Of a stretch of DNA of 64,000 nucleotides, positions 24,411 to 31,937 are shown one piece after another. Source of the stretch: Streptomyces sp. YIM 121038 (GTDB lineage: Bacteria; Actinomycetota; Actinomycetes; Streptomycetales; Streptomycetaceae); contig NZ_CP030771.1 in assembly GCF_006088715.1 (NCBI RefSeq), positions 496,001 through 560,000 on the forward strand, read 5' to 3'. The notes under the pieces were generated by a model. It worked only from the letters and a program-made list of their open reading frames with translations. It did no database searches and was not told the origin of the DNA. The position numbers and the translations under genes are program-made. The first letter of the stretch is position 1; the number at the start of each line of letters is the position of its first letter.

Positions 24411-25595
24411 ATGATCCGCCTGTGCGCGGCCCTGTTCTGCGTGTTCGGCTTCACGCTCGGCAGCTGGCAGGCGTCGCTCCCCGACCTCGTGCGCGATCTG
24501 GACATGTCTCCCCTGGAACTGGGCCTGTGTCTGACCGTCGGGTTCGCCGGAGCGCTTCCCGCGATGTTCATGGGCGGCCGTCTCATCGCCAGGTTCGGCG
24601 CCAAGGGGCTGCTCATGGCGGGGGCGACCGGCATGGCGGCCGCGCTCGTGGGCGTGGGGTTCACGGGCTCGTACGTCGTGCTCGTCCCGCTGGTGCTCGT
24701 GCTGCTCGGCTGCCAGGGCTCCTTCGACGTCGCGATCAACGCGGTGGCGATCGCCATCGAGCAGCGCTCGGGCCGGCAGATCCTCGCCTTCGTGCACGGG
24801 GCGTTCAGCCTGTCCGCCGCGGCGGGGGCGCTGAGCTTCGGCGCCTACCGGTCGCTCGGCTTCCGCGTCGGCTACTTCGGGGTCGCGGTCGTCCTCGCCC
24901 TCTTCGTGTGGTGCATGACGCGCTGGCACGCCCTGCCCGAGGCCAGGTCGGCGCCCGCGCCCGCGTCCGCACCGCGGGAGCGCCGCGTCCTGCTGGGGGC
25001 CGACGTCCTCCTGGTCGCCGGGATCGTCGGCGTCTCCTTCCTCGGCTCGGGGGTCCTGGAGAACTGGTCCGCGATCTACGTCCGGGACACGGTCAGCGAC
25101 CTGGCCGTCATCAGCTCCGTCGGCCTCGCGAGCTTCCACGGCGCGATGGGGCTCGGCCGTGTCCTGACGTCCGCGGTGCTGCGCCGCGTCGACCGGCTGA
25201 CGACCATCGCCGCGTGCGGGCTCCTGATGGCGGTCGCCATGGTGTGGTCGCTGTGCGCGCCGGGCCCGGTGCAGGCGGTGGCGGCGCTCTTCCTCGTCGG
25301 GATCCTGCTGTCCGGCATCGCGCCGATCGGCTTCTCGGTCGCCGGGGACCTGCGGCCCGACCGGGTCGGCGAGGTGAGCTCCACCGTGGCGATCGCCGGG
25401 TACGCGAGCTTCCTCGTGGGGCCGGTCCTCGTCGGCGTCCTGGCGGACCTGCTCGGGCTGCGCGCCGCGCTGGGGTCGGTGGTCGTCGTCGGCGTGGTGA
25501 TCAGCCTGCTGGCGCTGTTGCTCAAGGGCCAGTCGCAGCAGGCGGGCCCGGTGCACGATCCGGTCGCCGGTCCACTTGAGGGGGCGGAGCGATGA
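24411..25595 (+). CDS. MFS transporter, probable product exporter
   Basis: A 394-residue membrane protein with about 12 hydrophobic segments. The loop between helices 2 and 3 has the MFS motif A-like GGRLIARFGAKGLL. Helices are evenly spaced and there is a longer Arg-rich middle loop near residues 180-200 (SAPAPASAPRERRVLLG). The start is ATG at 24411 with gaaggag upstream, overlapping nothing. Family members of this length are sugar or drug transporters of the FucP/YdeE-like class. In a small biosynthetic operon the simplest inference is export of, or self-protection from, the product. It overlaps the next gene by four bases (ATGA). Confidence 0.8.
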   Translation: MIRLCAALFCVFGFTLGSWQASLPDLVRDLDMSPLELGLCLTVGFAGALPAMFMGGRLIARFGAKGLLMAGATGMAAALVGVGFTGSYVVLVPLVLVLLGCQGSFDVAINAVAIAIEQRSGRQILAFVHGAFSLSAAAGALSFGAYRSLGFRVGYFGVAVVLALFVWCMTRWHALPEARSAPAPASAPRERRVLLGADVLLVAGIVGVSFLGSGVLENWSAIYVRDTVSDLAVISSVGLASFHGAMGLGRVLTSAVLRRVDRLTTIAACGLLMAVAMVWSLCAPGPVQAVAALFLVGILLSGIAPIGFSVAGDLRPDRVGEVSSTVAIAGYASFLVGPVLVGVLADLLGLRAALGSVVVVGVVISLLALLLKGQSQQAGPVHDPVAGPLEGAER

Positions 25596-26404
25596 AGTTC
25601 GATCCCGGCCACACGTATCGCATGCCGGTGGCGTTCGGGCCGTTGCCCGGCCCGCGTCAGACGCTGCCGGGCTCGCCGTCCCGGGGCGGCGAGGCGTCCA
25701 TCACCTCGTACGTGCTCCGCTTCCCGACCACGGCCGAGGCCCTCACCGAGCTGCTTCCGCCCGGCTTCGCGCCGCACGGCGAGCCCGTCGTCACCGTCGA
25801 GTACACCGAACTGACCGACGTGCCCTGGCTGGCCGGGCGCGGCTACGACACCTTCGCGGTCAAGCTCCCGGTCCGCTTCGAGGGCCGCGAGGACAGGGTG
25901 ACGGGTTCCTTCGTCGCCGTCGTCTGGGAGAACATGGCCGACCCGATCATCACAGGCCGCGAAGAGCTCGGCTACGCCAAGCTCTTCGCCGATCTGACGT
26001 CCCGGCCCGAGGGGCGGGACGCGCACCGCTGTGCGGCGTCCTGGGACGGCCACACCTTCGCGGAGCTGGAGTTCGAGCGCATCACCGAGGTGCGGCCCGA
26101 GCCCGCCGCGTCAGCCTCCCAGGGGGGCGTGCTCAACTTCGCCTACGTCCCCGGTGTGGACGCCGGATCGCGGCCCGACCGCGCGGGCGCGGTGCTCACG
26201 CCCGCCGTCGACGGCGTGGCGGTCGACCGGCAGGCGACGGCGGTGGGCCGCGTGCGCTTCGTCAGGTCGTCGTGGGAGCAGCTGCCGACCTTCTACAACG
26301 TGGTCAACGCGCTGGAGCGGCTGCCGGTCCTCGGCCCCGGCGACTGCGTCGTGCGCCGGCTCCGGCGCAACATCGAGAACCGCGGCCAGAGGCGCCTCGT
26401 ATGA
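25592..26404 (+). CDS. Acetoacetate decarboxylase-like enzyme
   Basis: A 270-residue protein of the acetoacetate decarboxylase superfamily. It has SYVLRFPTTAEALTELLPPG, VTVEYTELTDVPWLAGRGYD, and the active-site region ENMADPIITGREELGYAKLF. Lys130 sits where the Schiff-base lysine of the family is expected, and the Glu residues of GREELG are conserved. Members in natural-product clusters (for example MppR-like proteins) catalyse aldol, dehydration or decarboxylation steps through an imine, so the name should not be read as a proven reaction. The gene is coupled on both sides by ATGA overlaps, so it is a core part of the operon. Confidence 0.75.
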   Translation: MKFDPGHTYRMPVAFGPLPGPRQTLPGSPSRGGEASITSYVLRFPTTAEALTELLPPGFAPHGEPVVTVEYTELTDVPWLAGRGYDTFAVKLPVRFEGREDRVTGSFVAVVWENMADPIITGREELGYAKLFADLTSRPEGRDAHRCAASWDGHTFAELEFERITEVRPEPAASASQGGVLNFAYVPGVDAGSRPDRAGAVLTPAVDGVAVDRQATAVGRVRFVRSSWEQLPTFYNVVNALERLPVLGPGDCVVRRLRRNIENRGQRRLV

Positions 26405-26940
26405 CGGCGCGGGGCAGGAAGGTCCTCGCCGTCGACCTCGACGAGGTGTCGGCCGACACGGTCGCCAAGCGGCTGCGGCGGTACGAGGCCGACCACGGCG
26501 AGGCGTTGTCCCGCGCGGCCATCCACGGCAGGCAGATCCGCGACGCCGTGCCTCCCGGGCGCAGGGTCCAGGTCGAGGCGTGCCTCGACGAGCCCGGGTT
26601 CTCGCGGGACGTTCCCGTGATGGCGGACGCCCGCCGGGTGCTCCGGGACCTGGCCGAACGCTTCGAGATCGTCTTCGCCACGTCGGCGATGGACCACCCC
26701 GTGTCCCTGCACGACCGGTATCTGTGGCTCCAGGAGTCCTTCCCCTTCGTACCGGACCGCGGCTATGTCTTCTGCGGCTCCAAGCAATTCGTCCACGCGG
26801 ACTACCTGATCGACGACAACCCCCGCAACCTGGAGGTCTTCCCGGGGCGCGGCCTCCTCTTCGACGCGCACCACAACGTGGCCGAGGACCGCTTCCCCCG
26901 GCTCTCGTCGTGGCGGGACGTCCACCGGTACTTCGCCTGA
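26401..26940 (+). CDS. HAD-type 5'(3')-nucleotidase-like protein
   Basis: A 179-residue protein of the HAD superfamily NT5C (5'(3')-deoxyribonucleotidase) type, starting at ATG overlapping the previous stop (ATGA). The first motif is AVDLDEV with nucleophile Asp12 and acid/base Asp14; later come FATSAMDH, where the phosphate-binding Thr/Ser is expected, a Lys in FCGSKQFV, and the metal site DYLIDDNPRNLEVF. It is probably a phosphatase on a nucleotide or sugar phosphate. As last gene of the operon it could remove a phosphate from a late intermediate. The gene ends 77 bases before a convergent ANTAR gene. Confidence 0.75.
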   Translation: MTARGRKVLAVDLDEVSADTVAKRLRRYEADHGEALSRAAIHGRQIRDAVPPGRRVQVEACLDEPGFSRDVPVMADARRVLRDLAERFEIVFATSAMDHPVSLHDRYLWLQESFPFVPDRGYVFCGSKQFVHADYLIDDNPRNLEVFPGRGLLFDAHHNVAEDRFPRLSSWRDVHRYFA

Positions 26941-27017
26941 AGAAGTCGCGCACGGTGTGGCTGACTCACCCCCTTCCGGGCAACTACGCTCCTGGGAGGG
27001 TTCGGCAGTGAGCCCGC

Positions 27018-27431
27018 CTACCGCTCCCCGCCCCGCGGGTCGGGGAGCGGGACACCTCGGTCGGCTGCCGCGGCCGACGCGACCGGGGCGGTCGGCCGGG
27101 GCACGTGCTCCTGGTGCCGCAGGCTCAACTGGCGTGCCAGTTCGCCGCGCAGGGCCGAGGGGAGTTCGGCGGTGTGCGCCCACGCCACGAGCTGTTCGGC
27201 CACCGCGCGGAGCTTCGTGTGGGTCCGCATGGAGACTTCCCGCAGCACGTCCCACGCCTCCTGCGGGCTCAGCCCTCCCACCGCGATGACGACGCCGATG
27301 GCCTGGTCGACCGGGGCGTGCGCGTGCGCCGCGTGCCGCAGCCGCTCCGCTTCCTCCTCCAGGGCCCGCACCTCGTCCGCACCCGAGGAGGGCGGCGGCT
27401 CGGACCCGCCACGGGACACGGCGAACGGCAT
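27018..27431 (-). CDS. ANTAR-domain RNA-binding regulator
   Basis: A 137-residue protein. The ATG at 27431 is preceded by cggagg, whereas the longer open frame to 27488 has none. Residues 20-85 hold an ANTAR domain (ALEEEAERLRHAAHAHAPVD, then QAIGVVIAVGGLSPQEAWDV and LREVSMRTHTKL). ANTAR proteins bind tandem RNA hairpins and act as antiterminators. There is no GAF or receiver domain in this protein, so it is a stand-alone ANTAR as is common in Streptomyces. The adjacent response-regulator gene, 104 bases upstream on the same strand, could be part of the same signalling set. A stem-loop lies across the last codons. Confidence 0.75.
   Translation of the reverse strand: MPFAVSRGGSEPPPSSGADEVRALEEEAERLRHAAHAHAPVDQAIGVVIAVGGLSPQEAWDVLREVSMRTHTKLRAVAEQLVAWAHTAELPSALRGELARQLSLRHQEHVPRPTAPVASAAAADRGVPLPDPRGGER
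27021..27050. terminator. Stem-loop at the 3' end of the ANTAR gene
   Basis: Perfect 10-bp inverted repeat, arms 27021-27030 and 27041-27050, with a 10-base loop that is itself self-complementary (cccgcggg). It lies within the last 11 codons of the ANTAR gene and downstream of the convergent nucleotidase gene, so it may end either transcript. The overlap with coding sequence lowers confidence. Confidence 0.45.
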
Positions 27432-27534
27432 GGGGGCCTCCGATCCGGGCAGGGCGTGCGTCCGCCTCCAGGCTCCTTGCCCCGGCACGGCTGTGCAACC
27501 CCCGTCCGACGTCGAGTGATCCTTGAGCGGCCGG

Positions 27535-28026
27535 TCAGCCCGCCTCGGGCTCGCGGATCCGCGTGTAGAGGGCGGCGAGGGCCTCCACCTGCGCGCACAG
27601 GGCCCAGGGGCTGATCGGTTTGATCAGGAATCCTGCCGCTCCCAGGTGGAAGGCGCGCTCGGCCAGCTCGTCGCTGCGCCCCACCCCGGTGATCAGGATC
27701 ACGGGCAGCTGCCGGGTCTGGTCGAGGCGGCGCAGATAGCCGAGCACGTCCAGGCCGTCGAGGCCGGGCATCAGCAGGTCCAGGAGCACGACGGCGACGT
27801 TCTCGCGCAGCACCGTGCGCAGCGCCTGCTCCCCGCTGGTGGCGCGCAGGACGGGGCGTCCCAGGGGAACGAGCACCTGCTCCATGGCGAAGAGGTTGTC
27901 CGCGTGGTCGTCGACGACCAGCACGGCGTACGAGTCCCGCGGTGTGCTCCCCCTGTCGGAGGGCGAGCAACGATGCGGAGCAACGGGTTCCGTAACCGGG
28001 GTGCGGGGCACGGGCGGCAGCCTCAT
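27535..28026 (-). CDS. Stand-alone response-regulator receiver protein
   Basis: A 163-residue single receiver domain. The ATG at 28026 has ggag upstream, and the long upstream open frame shows no conserved sequence. Residues 33-150 carry Asp39/Asp40 (LVVDD), phospho-acceptor Asp83 (LLDLLMPGLDGLDVL), a Thr-containing TG in LITG, and Lys136 (FLIKPI), so the site is complete. There is no output domain, as in CheY-like or hub receivers that pass phosphate or bind partners such as anti-sigma-factor systems. It is upstream of the ANTAR gene on the same strand. Confidence 0.8.
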   Translation of the reverse strand: MRLPPVPRTPVTEPVAPHRCSPSDRGSTPRDSYAVLVVDDHADNLFAMEQVLVPLGRPVLRATSGEQALRTVLRENVAVVLLDLLMPGLDGLDVLGYLRRLDQTRQLPVILITGVGRSDELAERAFHLGAAGFLIKPISPWALCAQVEALAALYTRIREPEAG

Positions 28027-28311
28027 GAGCGATGTTCTCCAGATGGCGCGCGAGAGCACGAAGTGGCCGCTGCCTGACCATCTTCCAGGCCGACACCTTA
28101 GCGTCGCCCACCGCCCCCGCGCCTCGTTCCAGGGGTTCGTCTCACGATCGGAGGATGTGCCCGGACCGGCCCGTGACCGGCGCGGCCCTTCGCCACCGCA
28201 GCCACGTGGTGGCGAAGGGCCCCAGGGCTGTTGCCCCAACCCTGTCCTCCACGAGTCGCCAGCGGGCGTCCTCTCACACGGGTCTTTCGCGGGAATCCCG
28301 CGGCAGCGGAT
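28027..28311. other. Intergenic region with a long hairpin
   Basis: A 285-base gap between the response-regulator start and the end of the DUF5133 gene, both on the minus strand. It holds the 14-bp hairpin at 28184-28221 and a short palindrome near 28290-28302 (gcgggaatcccgc). The promoter of the response-regulator gene should lie here, but no convincing motif was found. Confidence 0.5.
28184..28221 (-). terminator. Hairpin terminator downstream of DUF5133 gene
   Basis: Perfect 14-bp inverted repeat, arms 28184-28197 and 28208-28221 (ggcccttcgccacc and its complement), 10-base loop. It lies about 90 bases past the end of the DUF5133 gene and well upstream of the response-regulator start, so it most likely ends the DUF5133 transcript. 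Confidence 0.7.
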
Positions 28312-28539
28312 TCACGCGTCGAGCAGCGAGTCGTCCTCGGGCCGGGCGCCGGGCAGCCGGTGGCGGGCCGCGATGAGGGCGGCGTCGACGTCACGGGTGC
28401 CCGTGGACACGCACAGCGTGTAGGAGACGTCGTCCATGCGCCGGCGGACCTGCGGGCTGCCGTCCTCGGCGTGCAGGATCCGCAGCGTCTCGTACTGTTC
28501 CACGAGGTCACGCAGGATCGCGGGGTGGGCCATGAGCAT
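28312..28539 (-). CDS. DUF5133 family protein
   Basis: A 75-residue protein. The ATG at 28539 is preceded by gggagg at normal spacing, which I prefer to an in-frame start six codons earlier. The sequence MLMAHPAILRDLVEQYETLR is the family signature of DUF5133, a small Streptomyces family. It is followed by RRRMDDVSYTLCVSTGTRD and AARHRLPG. The protein is mostly helical; its function is unknown. Copies are often found close to stress or signalling genes, as here. Confidence 0.8.
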   Translation of the reverse strand: MLMAHPAILRDLVEQYETLRILHAEDGSPQVRRRMDDVSYTLCVSTGTRDVDAALIAARHRLPGARPEDDSLLDA

Positions 28540-28616
28540 GAGAACCTCCCTAGTCACCGGACTTCCCCGGGTCGCACAGCGACCCGTATGCCCAGGCTCG
28601 CGACCGCCATGCGCGA

Positions 28617-28643
28617 GCCGCCCCGCCGCGAAGGCGGGGCGGC
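28617..28643 (-). terminator. Hairpin terminator of the csbD-like gene
   Basis: Perfect 11-bp inverted repeat, arms 28617-28627 and 28633-28643, loop gcgaa. It starts 14 bases downstream of the stop codon of the CsbD-like gene. Confidence 0.75.
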
Positions 28644-28657
28644 CGTTCAGCGCGTGG

Positions 28658-28840
28658 TCAGCGGTCGTCGCGGTCCCGGAGGGAGTCGCGGACGCCCTGG
28701 GCCTTCTCGCGCGCCTCCTCGGCGGCCTCCCGCATCTTGGCCTTGGCCTGGTCGGTCTTGCCCTCGGCCTCCAGGCGGTCGTTTCCGGTGGCCTTGCCGA
28801 CCATCTCCTTGGCCTTGCCCTTGGCCTTGTCCACGCCCAC
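28658..28840 (-). CDS. CsbD-like stress protein
   Basis: A 60-residue very charged helical protein: GVDKAKGKAKEMVGKATGND, then a Lys/Glu/Ala-rich remainder ending in DRDDR. This is the CsbD family, small proteins induced by general stress in Gram-positive bacteria; their molecular role is unclear. I place the start at GTG 28840, seven bases after agagg; a GTG two codons upstream is possible. The hairpin directly after the stop makes it a single-gene transcript. Confidence 0.8.
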   Translation of the reverse strand: MGVDKAKGKAKEMVGKATGNDRLEAEGKTDQAKAKMREAAEEAREKAQGVRDSLRDRDDR

Positions 28841-28872
28841 GGTCACTCCTCTGGTGGGGTTGGGGACGTCTG

Positions 28873-30165
28873 TCACGCTAGGGGCGATCCGGGAGGTGTG
28901 CATCCGGAGGCGGACCTCCGCCGCGCCCGCCCGCTCCGCGGCCAGGCCCGTCCTTCCTGGCCACGCGGGTCGTCGAGCAGGGTCCACTCCGTGTCGATGC
29001 GCATCGTGGCCCTGCGCTCGTCGTCGTACGGGTCCCAGCCCGGGTCGCCGGCCTCGGCGAAGCGGATCCACGTCGCGTGCACGCGGGAGGCGAGAGCCGC
29101 GGGGGCCCGGCCCGGACCGAGCAGGGCCGTGGGTCCGTGCAGTTGAGGGAGGTGGGCCAGGTCGAAGACGAAGGGCAGCTCGACCGCGTGGGCGGCGGTG
29201 GCGGCGGCCAGGGCCCGGCTGCCCGCGCCGAACAGCGCGTCGCCCATGAGGGCGGAGCGCAGCTCGCCGAAGGACGCCCCCGGGCGGGACGTGCGGTACG
29301 TCTCGACGAGACGCTCGGGGTGCGGGTGGGAGCGCGCCGCCACGTCCTCGACGTCCTTGGGCGTCGAGGGGGCGTACTGGTCCACGGGGACCAGGCGGTC
29401 GTCGGGGACCGCCGCGAAGGCGTCGGCGCGGGGTTCGATGCCCAGGGCCCCGGCCGCCGCCCGGGTGACGCGGGCGGCCTGCTCAGGGGTGAACGCCCCC
29501 AGGCCGCTGCCGCTTTGGGCGATCGCCCGGCCGAAGAGGCCCGCGGCCTCGGGGGCGGCGAGGACGCCCCCGACGAGGGTGGCCCCGGCCGACTGGCCGA
29601 AGAGGGTGACGCGCCGCGGGTCGCCGCCGAAGGCGGTGATGTTCTCCCGTACCCAGCGCAGCGCCGCGACGACGTCGAGGAGGCCGCGGTTGGCGGGCGC
29701 GCCCGGCACGTCGAGGAACCCGGCGATGCCGAGCCGGTAGTTGAGGGTGACGAGCACGACGCCGTCGCGGGCGAAGGCCGAGCCGTCGTACAGCGCGGAC
29801 CGCGTCGATCCGGCGACGAAGCCGCGGCCGTGGACGAAGACCATGACGGGCAGGTCTCCGCCCTCGGCGGGCGCCCAGACGTTGACGGTGAGGTAGTCGT
29901 CCCCGCGGCTCCAACCGGTGCCGAAGTAGGGGGACATGTCCAGGCCGCCGAGCCCGCGCGCGGACTGCGGGGCGGTGGGCCCCGGCGCGGTGGCGTCGCG
30001 CACGCCGTGCCACGGCGCGTGCGGCCGCGGCGGCGCGAAGCGGGCGGCGCCGCGCGGCGGGGCCGCGTAGGGGATGGCGAGGAAGGCGGTGGTGCCGCCC
30101 CTGCGCAGGCCGCGCACGAGTCCCTGGGCGGTGGTCACGACGGGGTCGGGGTGTGGGTGGTGCAC
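28873..30165 (-). CDS. Type B carboxylesterase
   Basis: A 430-residue esterase of the alpha/beta hydrolase fold. It has the early FLAIPYAAPPRGAARFAPP block, GDDYLTVNVWAP, VTLNYRLGIAGF, and the nucleophile elbow GQSAGAT with Ser192. The oxyanion-hole loop reads HGRGF (112-116) instead of the usual HGGGF, which may change substrate range or activity. The protein is shorter than the usual 480-550 residues because the region between the nucleophile and the C-terminal part is compact. It starts at GTG 21 bases after the MBL-hydrolase gene and was probably co-transcribed with it. Confidence 0.85.
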   Translation of the reverse strand: MHHPHPDPVVTTAQGLVRGLRRGGTTAFLAIPYAAPPRGAARFAPPRPHAPWHGVRDATAPGPTAPQSARGLGGLDMSPYFGTGWSRGDDYLTVNVWAPAEGGDLPVMVFVHGRGFVAGSTRSALYDGSAFARDGVVLVTLNYRLGIAGFLDVPGAPANRGLLDVVAALRWVRENITAFGGDPRRVTLFGQSAGATLVGGVLAAPEAAGLFGRAIAQSGSGLGAFTPEQAARVTRAAAGALGIEPRADAFAAVPDDRLVPVDQYAPSTPKDVEDVAARSHPHPERLVETYRTSRPGASFGELRSALMGDALFGAGSRALAAATAAHAVELPFVFDLAHLPQLHGPTALLGPGRAPAALASRVHATWIRFAEAGDPGWDPYDDERRATMRIDTEWTLLDDPRGQEGRAWPRSGRARRRSASGCTPPGSPLA

Positions 30166-30186
30166 AGTGGCGCCTCTCCGTGGGGT

Positions 30187-30996
30187 TCAGGCCCGGTCGG
30201 TGTACGGGGCGAAGGGGGCCCAGCCCTTGATGGCGAACGCCTCTCCCTCGCGCGCCACTTCCGCGGCGCCGTGGCCGCCCAGGTGCGCGGGGATCACGAG
30301 GGCGTTGTGGTCGGCCGCCCAACCGAGGACCTTGCGGCGGGTGGCGCGGGCGCCCGCGGGGTCCTCGCAGAAGCAGCTGTTGGCGTCGGGTTCGAGGATC
30401 TGCACCGGGCTGTGCAGCAGGTCGCCGACGAACACCGCGCGGTCCGTACCGGAGGTGAGGGTCAGGACACAGGAGCCGGGCGTGTGTCCGGGAGCCGCGT
30501 CCAGGCGCAGGTCCGCGTCGATCCGGTGGCCGTGTTCCCACAGCAGCGTCTGACCCGCCCGGTGCACCGGGGCCACGCTGTCCTCGAAGACGTTCTGGTT
30601 GCCGCGGCCGAGCAGCGGCTGGTGCCCGTTCTCGGGGTTCCAGAAGTCGAAGTCGTCCTTCGGCATCAGATAGGTGGCGTTGGGGAAGGTCGGCACCCAG
30701 TCCCGACCTTCCAGGTAGGTGTTCCAGCCGACGTGGTCGACGTGGAGGTGCGTGTTGATGACGAGGTCCACGTCCGCCGGCGCGACACCCGCCCGCGCGA
30801 GACGGTCCAGGAAGTCGGTTTCCAGACGGCTCCAGACCGGGGCGCAGGGGCGCTCCTTGTGATTTCCCACGCCGGTGTCGACCAGGGTGGTCCTGCCTCC
30901 GCTGCGCAGCAGCCAGGTCTGGATCGCGGACTTCACGGTGCTGGTCCCGGCGTCCAGGAAGTGCGGGCTCAGCCAGGACGCCCCGCCGTCCCACAC
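30187..30996 (-). CDS. MBL-fold hydrolase, probably missing its first 25-30 residues
   Basis: A 269-residue metallo-beta-lactamase-fold protein with the metal motif THLHVDHVGWN (His83, His85, Asp87, His88), TLVDTGVGNHKERP, PGHTPGSCVL and FVGDLLHSPVQI, as in lactonase or hydrolase members. The first start codon in frame is GTG at 30996, only one to two bases after an aaggag. The frame upstream to about 31016 still reads like the family (FFPGTTKEV), but no start codon precedes it. Beyond that the sequence belongs to a different, opposite-strand gene. The true 5' end is probably lost. The metal site is intact, so some product could still be active. Confidence 0.7.
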   Translation of the reverse strand: MWDGGASWLSPHFLDAGTSTVKSAIQTWLLRSGGRTTLVDTGVGNHKERPCAPVWSRLETDFLDRLARAGVAPADVDLVINTHLHVDHVGWNTYLEGRDWVPTFPNATYLMPKDDFDFWNPENGHQPLLGRGNQNVFEDSVAPVHRAGQTLLWEHGHRIDADLRLDAAPGHTPGSCVLTLTSGTDRAVFVGDLLHSPVQILEPDANSCFCEDPAGARATRRKVLGWAADHNALVIPAHLGGHGAAEVAREGEAFAIKGWAPFAPYTDRA

Positions 30997-30999
30997 CTC

Positions 31000-31030
31000 C
31001 TTCGTGGTGCCGGGGAAGAAGGTGTGTGGA
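31000..31030. other. Junction of two 5'-truncated divergent genes (deletion scar)
   Basis: To the left lies an MBL-hydrolase gene that lacks a proper start. To the right lies the last third of a LAL-type LuxR regulator that lacks its ATPase part. The family-like residues of the first end near 31016 and those of the second start near 31026. A single deletion removing the shared upstream region and both 5' ends explains the arrangement. No insertion sequence or repeat was seen at the joint. Confidence 0.6.
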
Positions 31031-31889
31031 GGCCACCGTGCTGGCCTTCCAGGGGGACACGGCGGCGGCCCGTGCCCGCGCCGAGGAGGCGCTCTCTCTG
31101 GTCGACCCCCTGGAGAGCCGCTCGGTCCACGTCTACGCCCGTCGCGCGCTCGGTGCCGCGTCGGCGGTGGAAGGAGCGTACGAGGCCGCGTACGACCAAC
31201 TCCGCAGGTGCTTCACGGCAGATGGCGCGCCGGTGCACTACCACGCCTCGTACCCGGCGCTCGCCGACCTGGCCGCCGCGGCGGTGCGCTGCGGCCGCCG
31301 CGAGGACGCCGGGGAGATCGTCGAGCGTGCCGCGCGCGTGCTCGCGGACGACGCGTCCCCTCGCCTGCGGGCGCTGATCGGCCGGGCGCGCGGCTTGCTG
31401 GCGGGGGCGGGCCCCGACACCGGAGATGCCGAGAGCGCCGGGGACGCCGGGGACGCCGAGGCGCACTTCCGGGCGGCCCTGGCGGACCCGGTCCTGGAGT
31501 ACTGGCCCTTCGAGCGCGCGCAGACCTTGCTGGACCTGGCCGAACGGCTGCGGCGCCGCCGCCGCGTCGCGGAGGCGCGGGGTCCCCTCGCCGAAGCCCT
31601 GGAGACCTTCCGCCGTCTGGGCGCGCGCCCTTGGGTCGAGCGGGCCGGGTCCGAGTCGCGCGCCGCCGGGCTCGACGTCACGGACCCGGCCCCCGACGCG
31701 CTCGCCGAACTCTCCCCGCAGCAGCGGCAGATCATCGGGCTCGCCGCCCGCGGCCTGACCAACCGCGAGATCGGCGAGCGGCTCTTCCTGTCCCCGCGCA
31801 CGGTCGGCTCGCACCTCTACCGCAGCTTCCCCAAGCTGGGCGTCACCGCCCGGTCGCAGTTGCGCGACCTGCTGGAGGGCAGGCCCTAG
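31026..31889 (+). pseudogene. C-terminal stump of a LAL-type LuxR regulator
   Basis: A 287-codon open frame that starts abruptly in the middle of the family: residues 1-215 are TPR-like helical repeats (AFQGDTAAARARAEEALSLV, ALADLAAAAVRCGRREDAGE) and residues 225-287 are a full LuxR helix-turn-helix (LSPQQRQIIGLAARGLTNRE, then FLSPRTVGSHLYRSFPKLG). Full-length members carry about 600 more residues with an ATPase domain, which are absent. The upstream frame does not continue the family. A GTG at 31026 follows aaggtgt, so a short DNA-binding product could still be made, but it would lack normal control. Confidence 0.7.
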
Positions 31890-31937
31890 GCACACGGCGG
31901 GCGCTGCCGCAGTCCAGCGCCGTCACGGCCGCGCGGA

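Noticed and set aside
31900..31921. Short hairpin between the LuxR stump and the effector gene
   Set aside because: Only a 7-bp stem with an 8-base loop in 73% G+C sequence; too weak to call a terminator.
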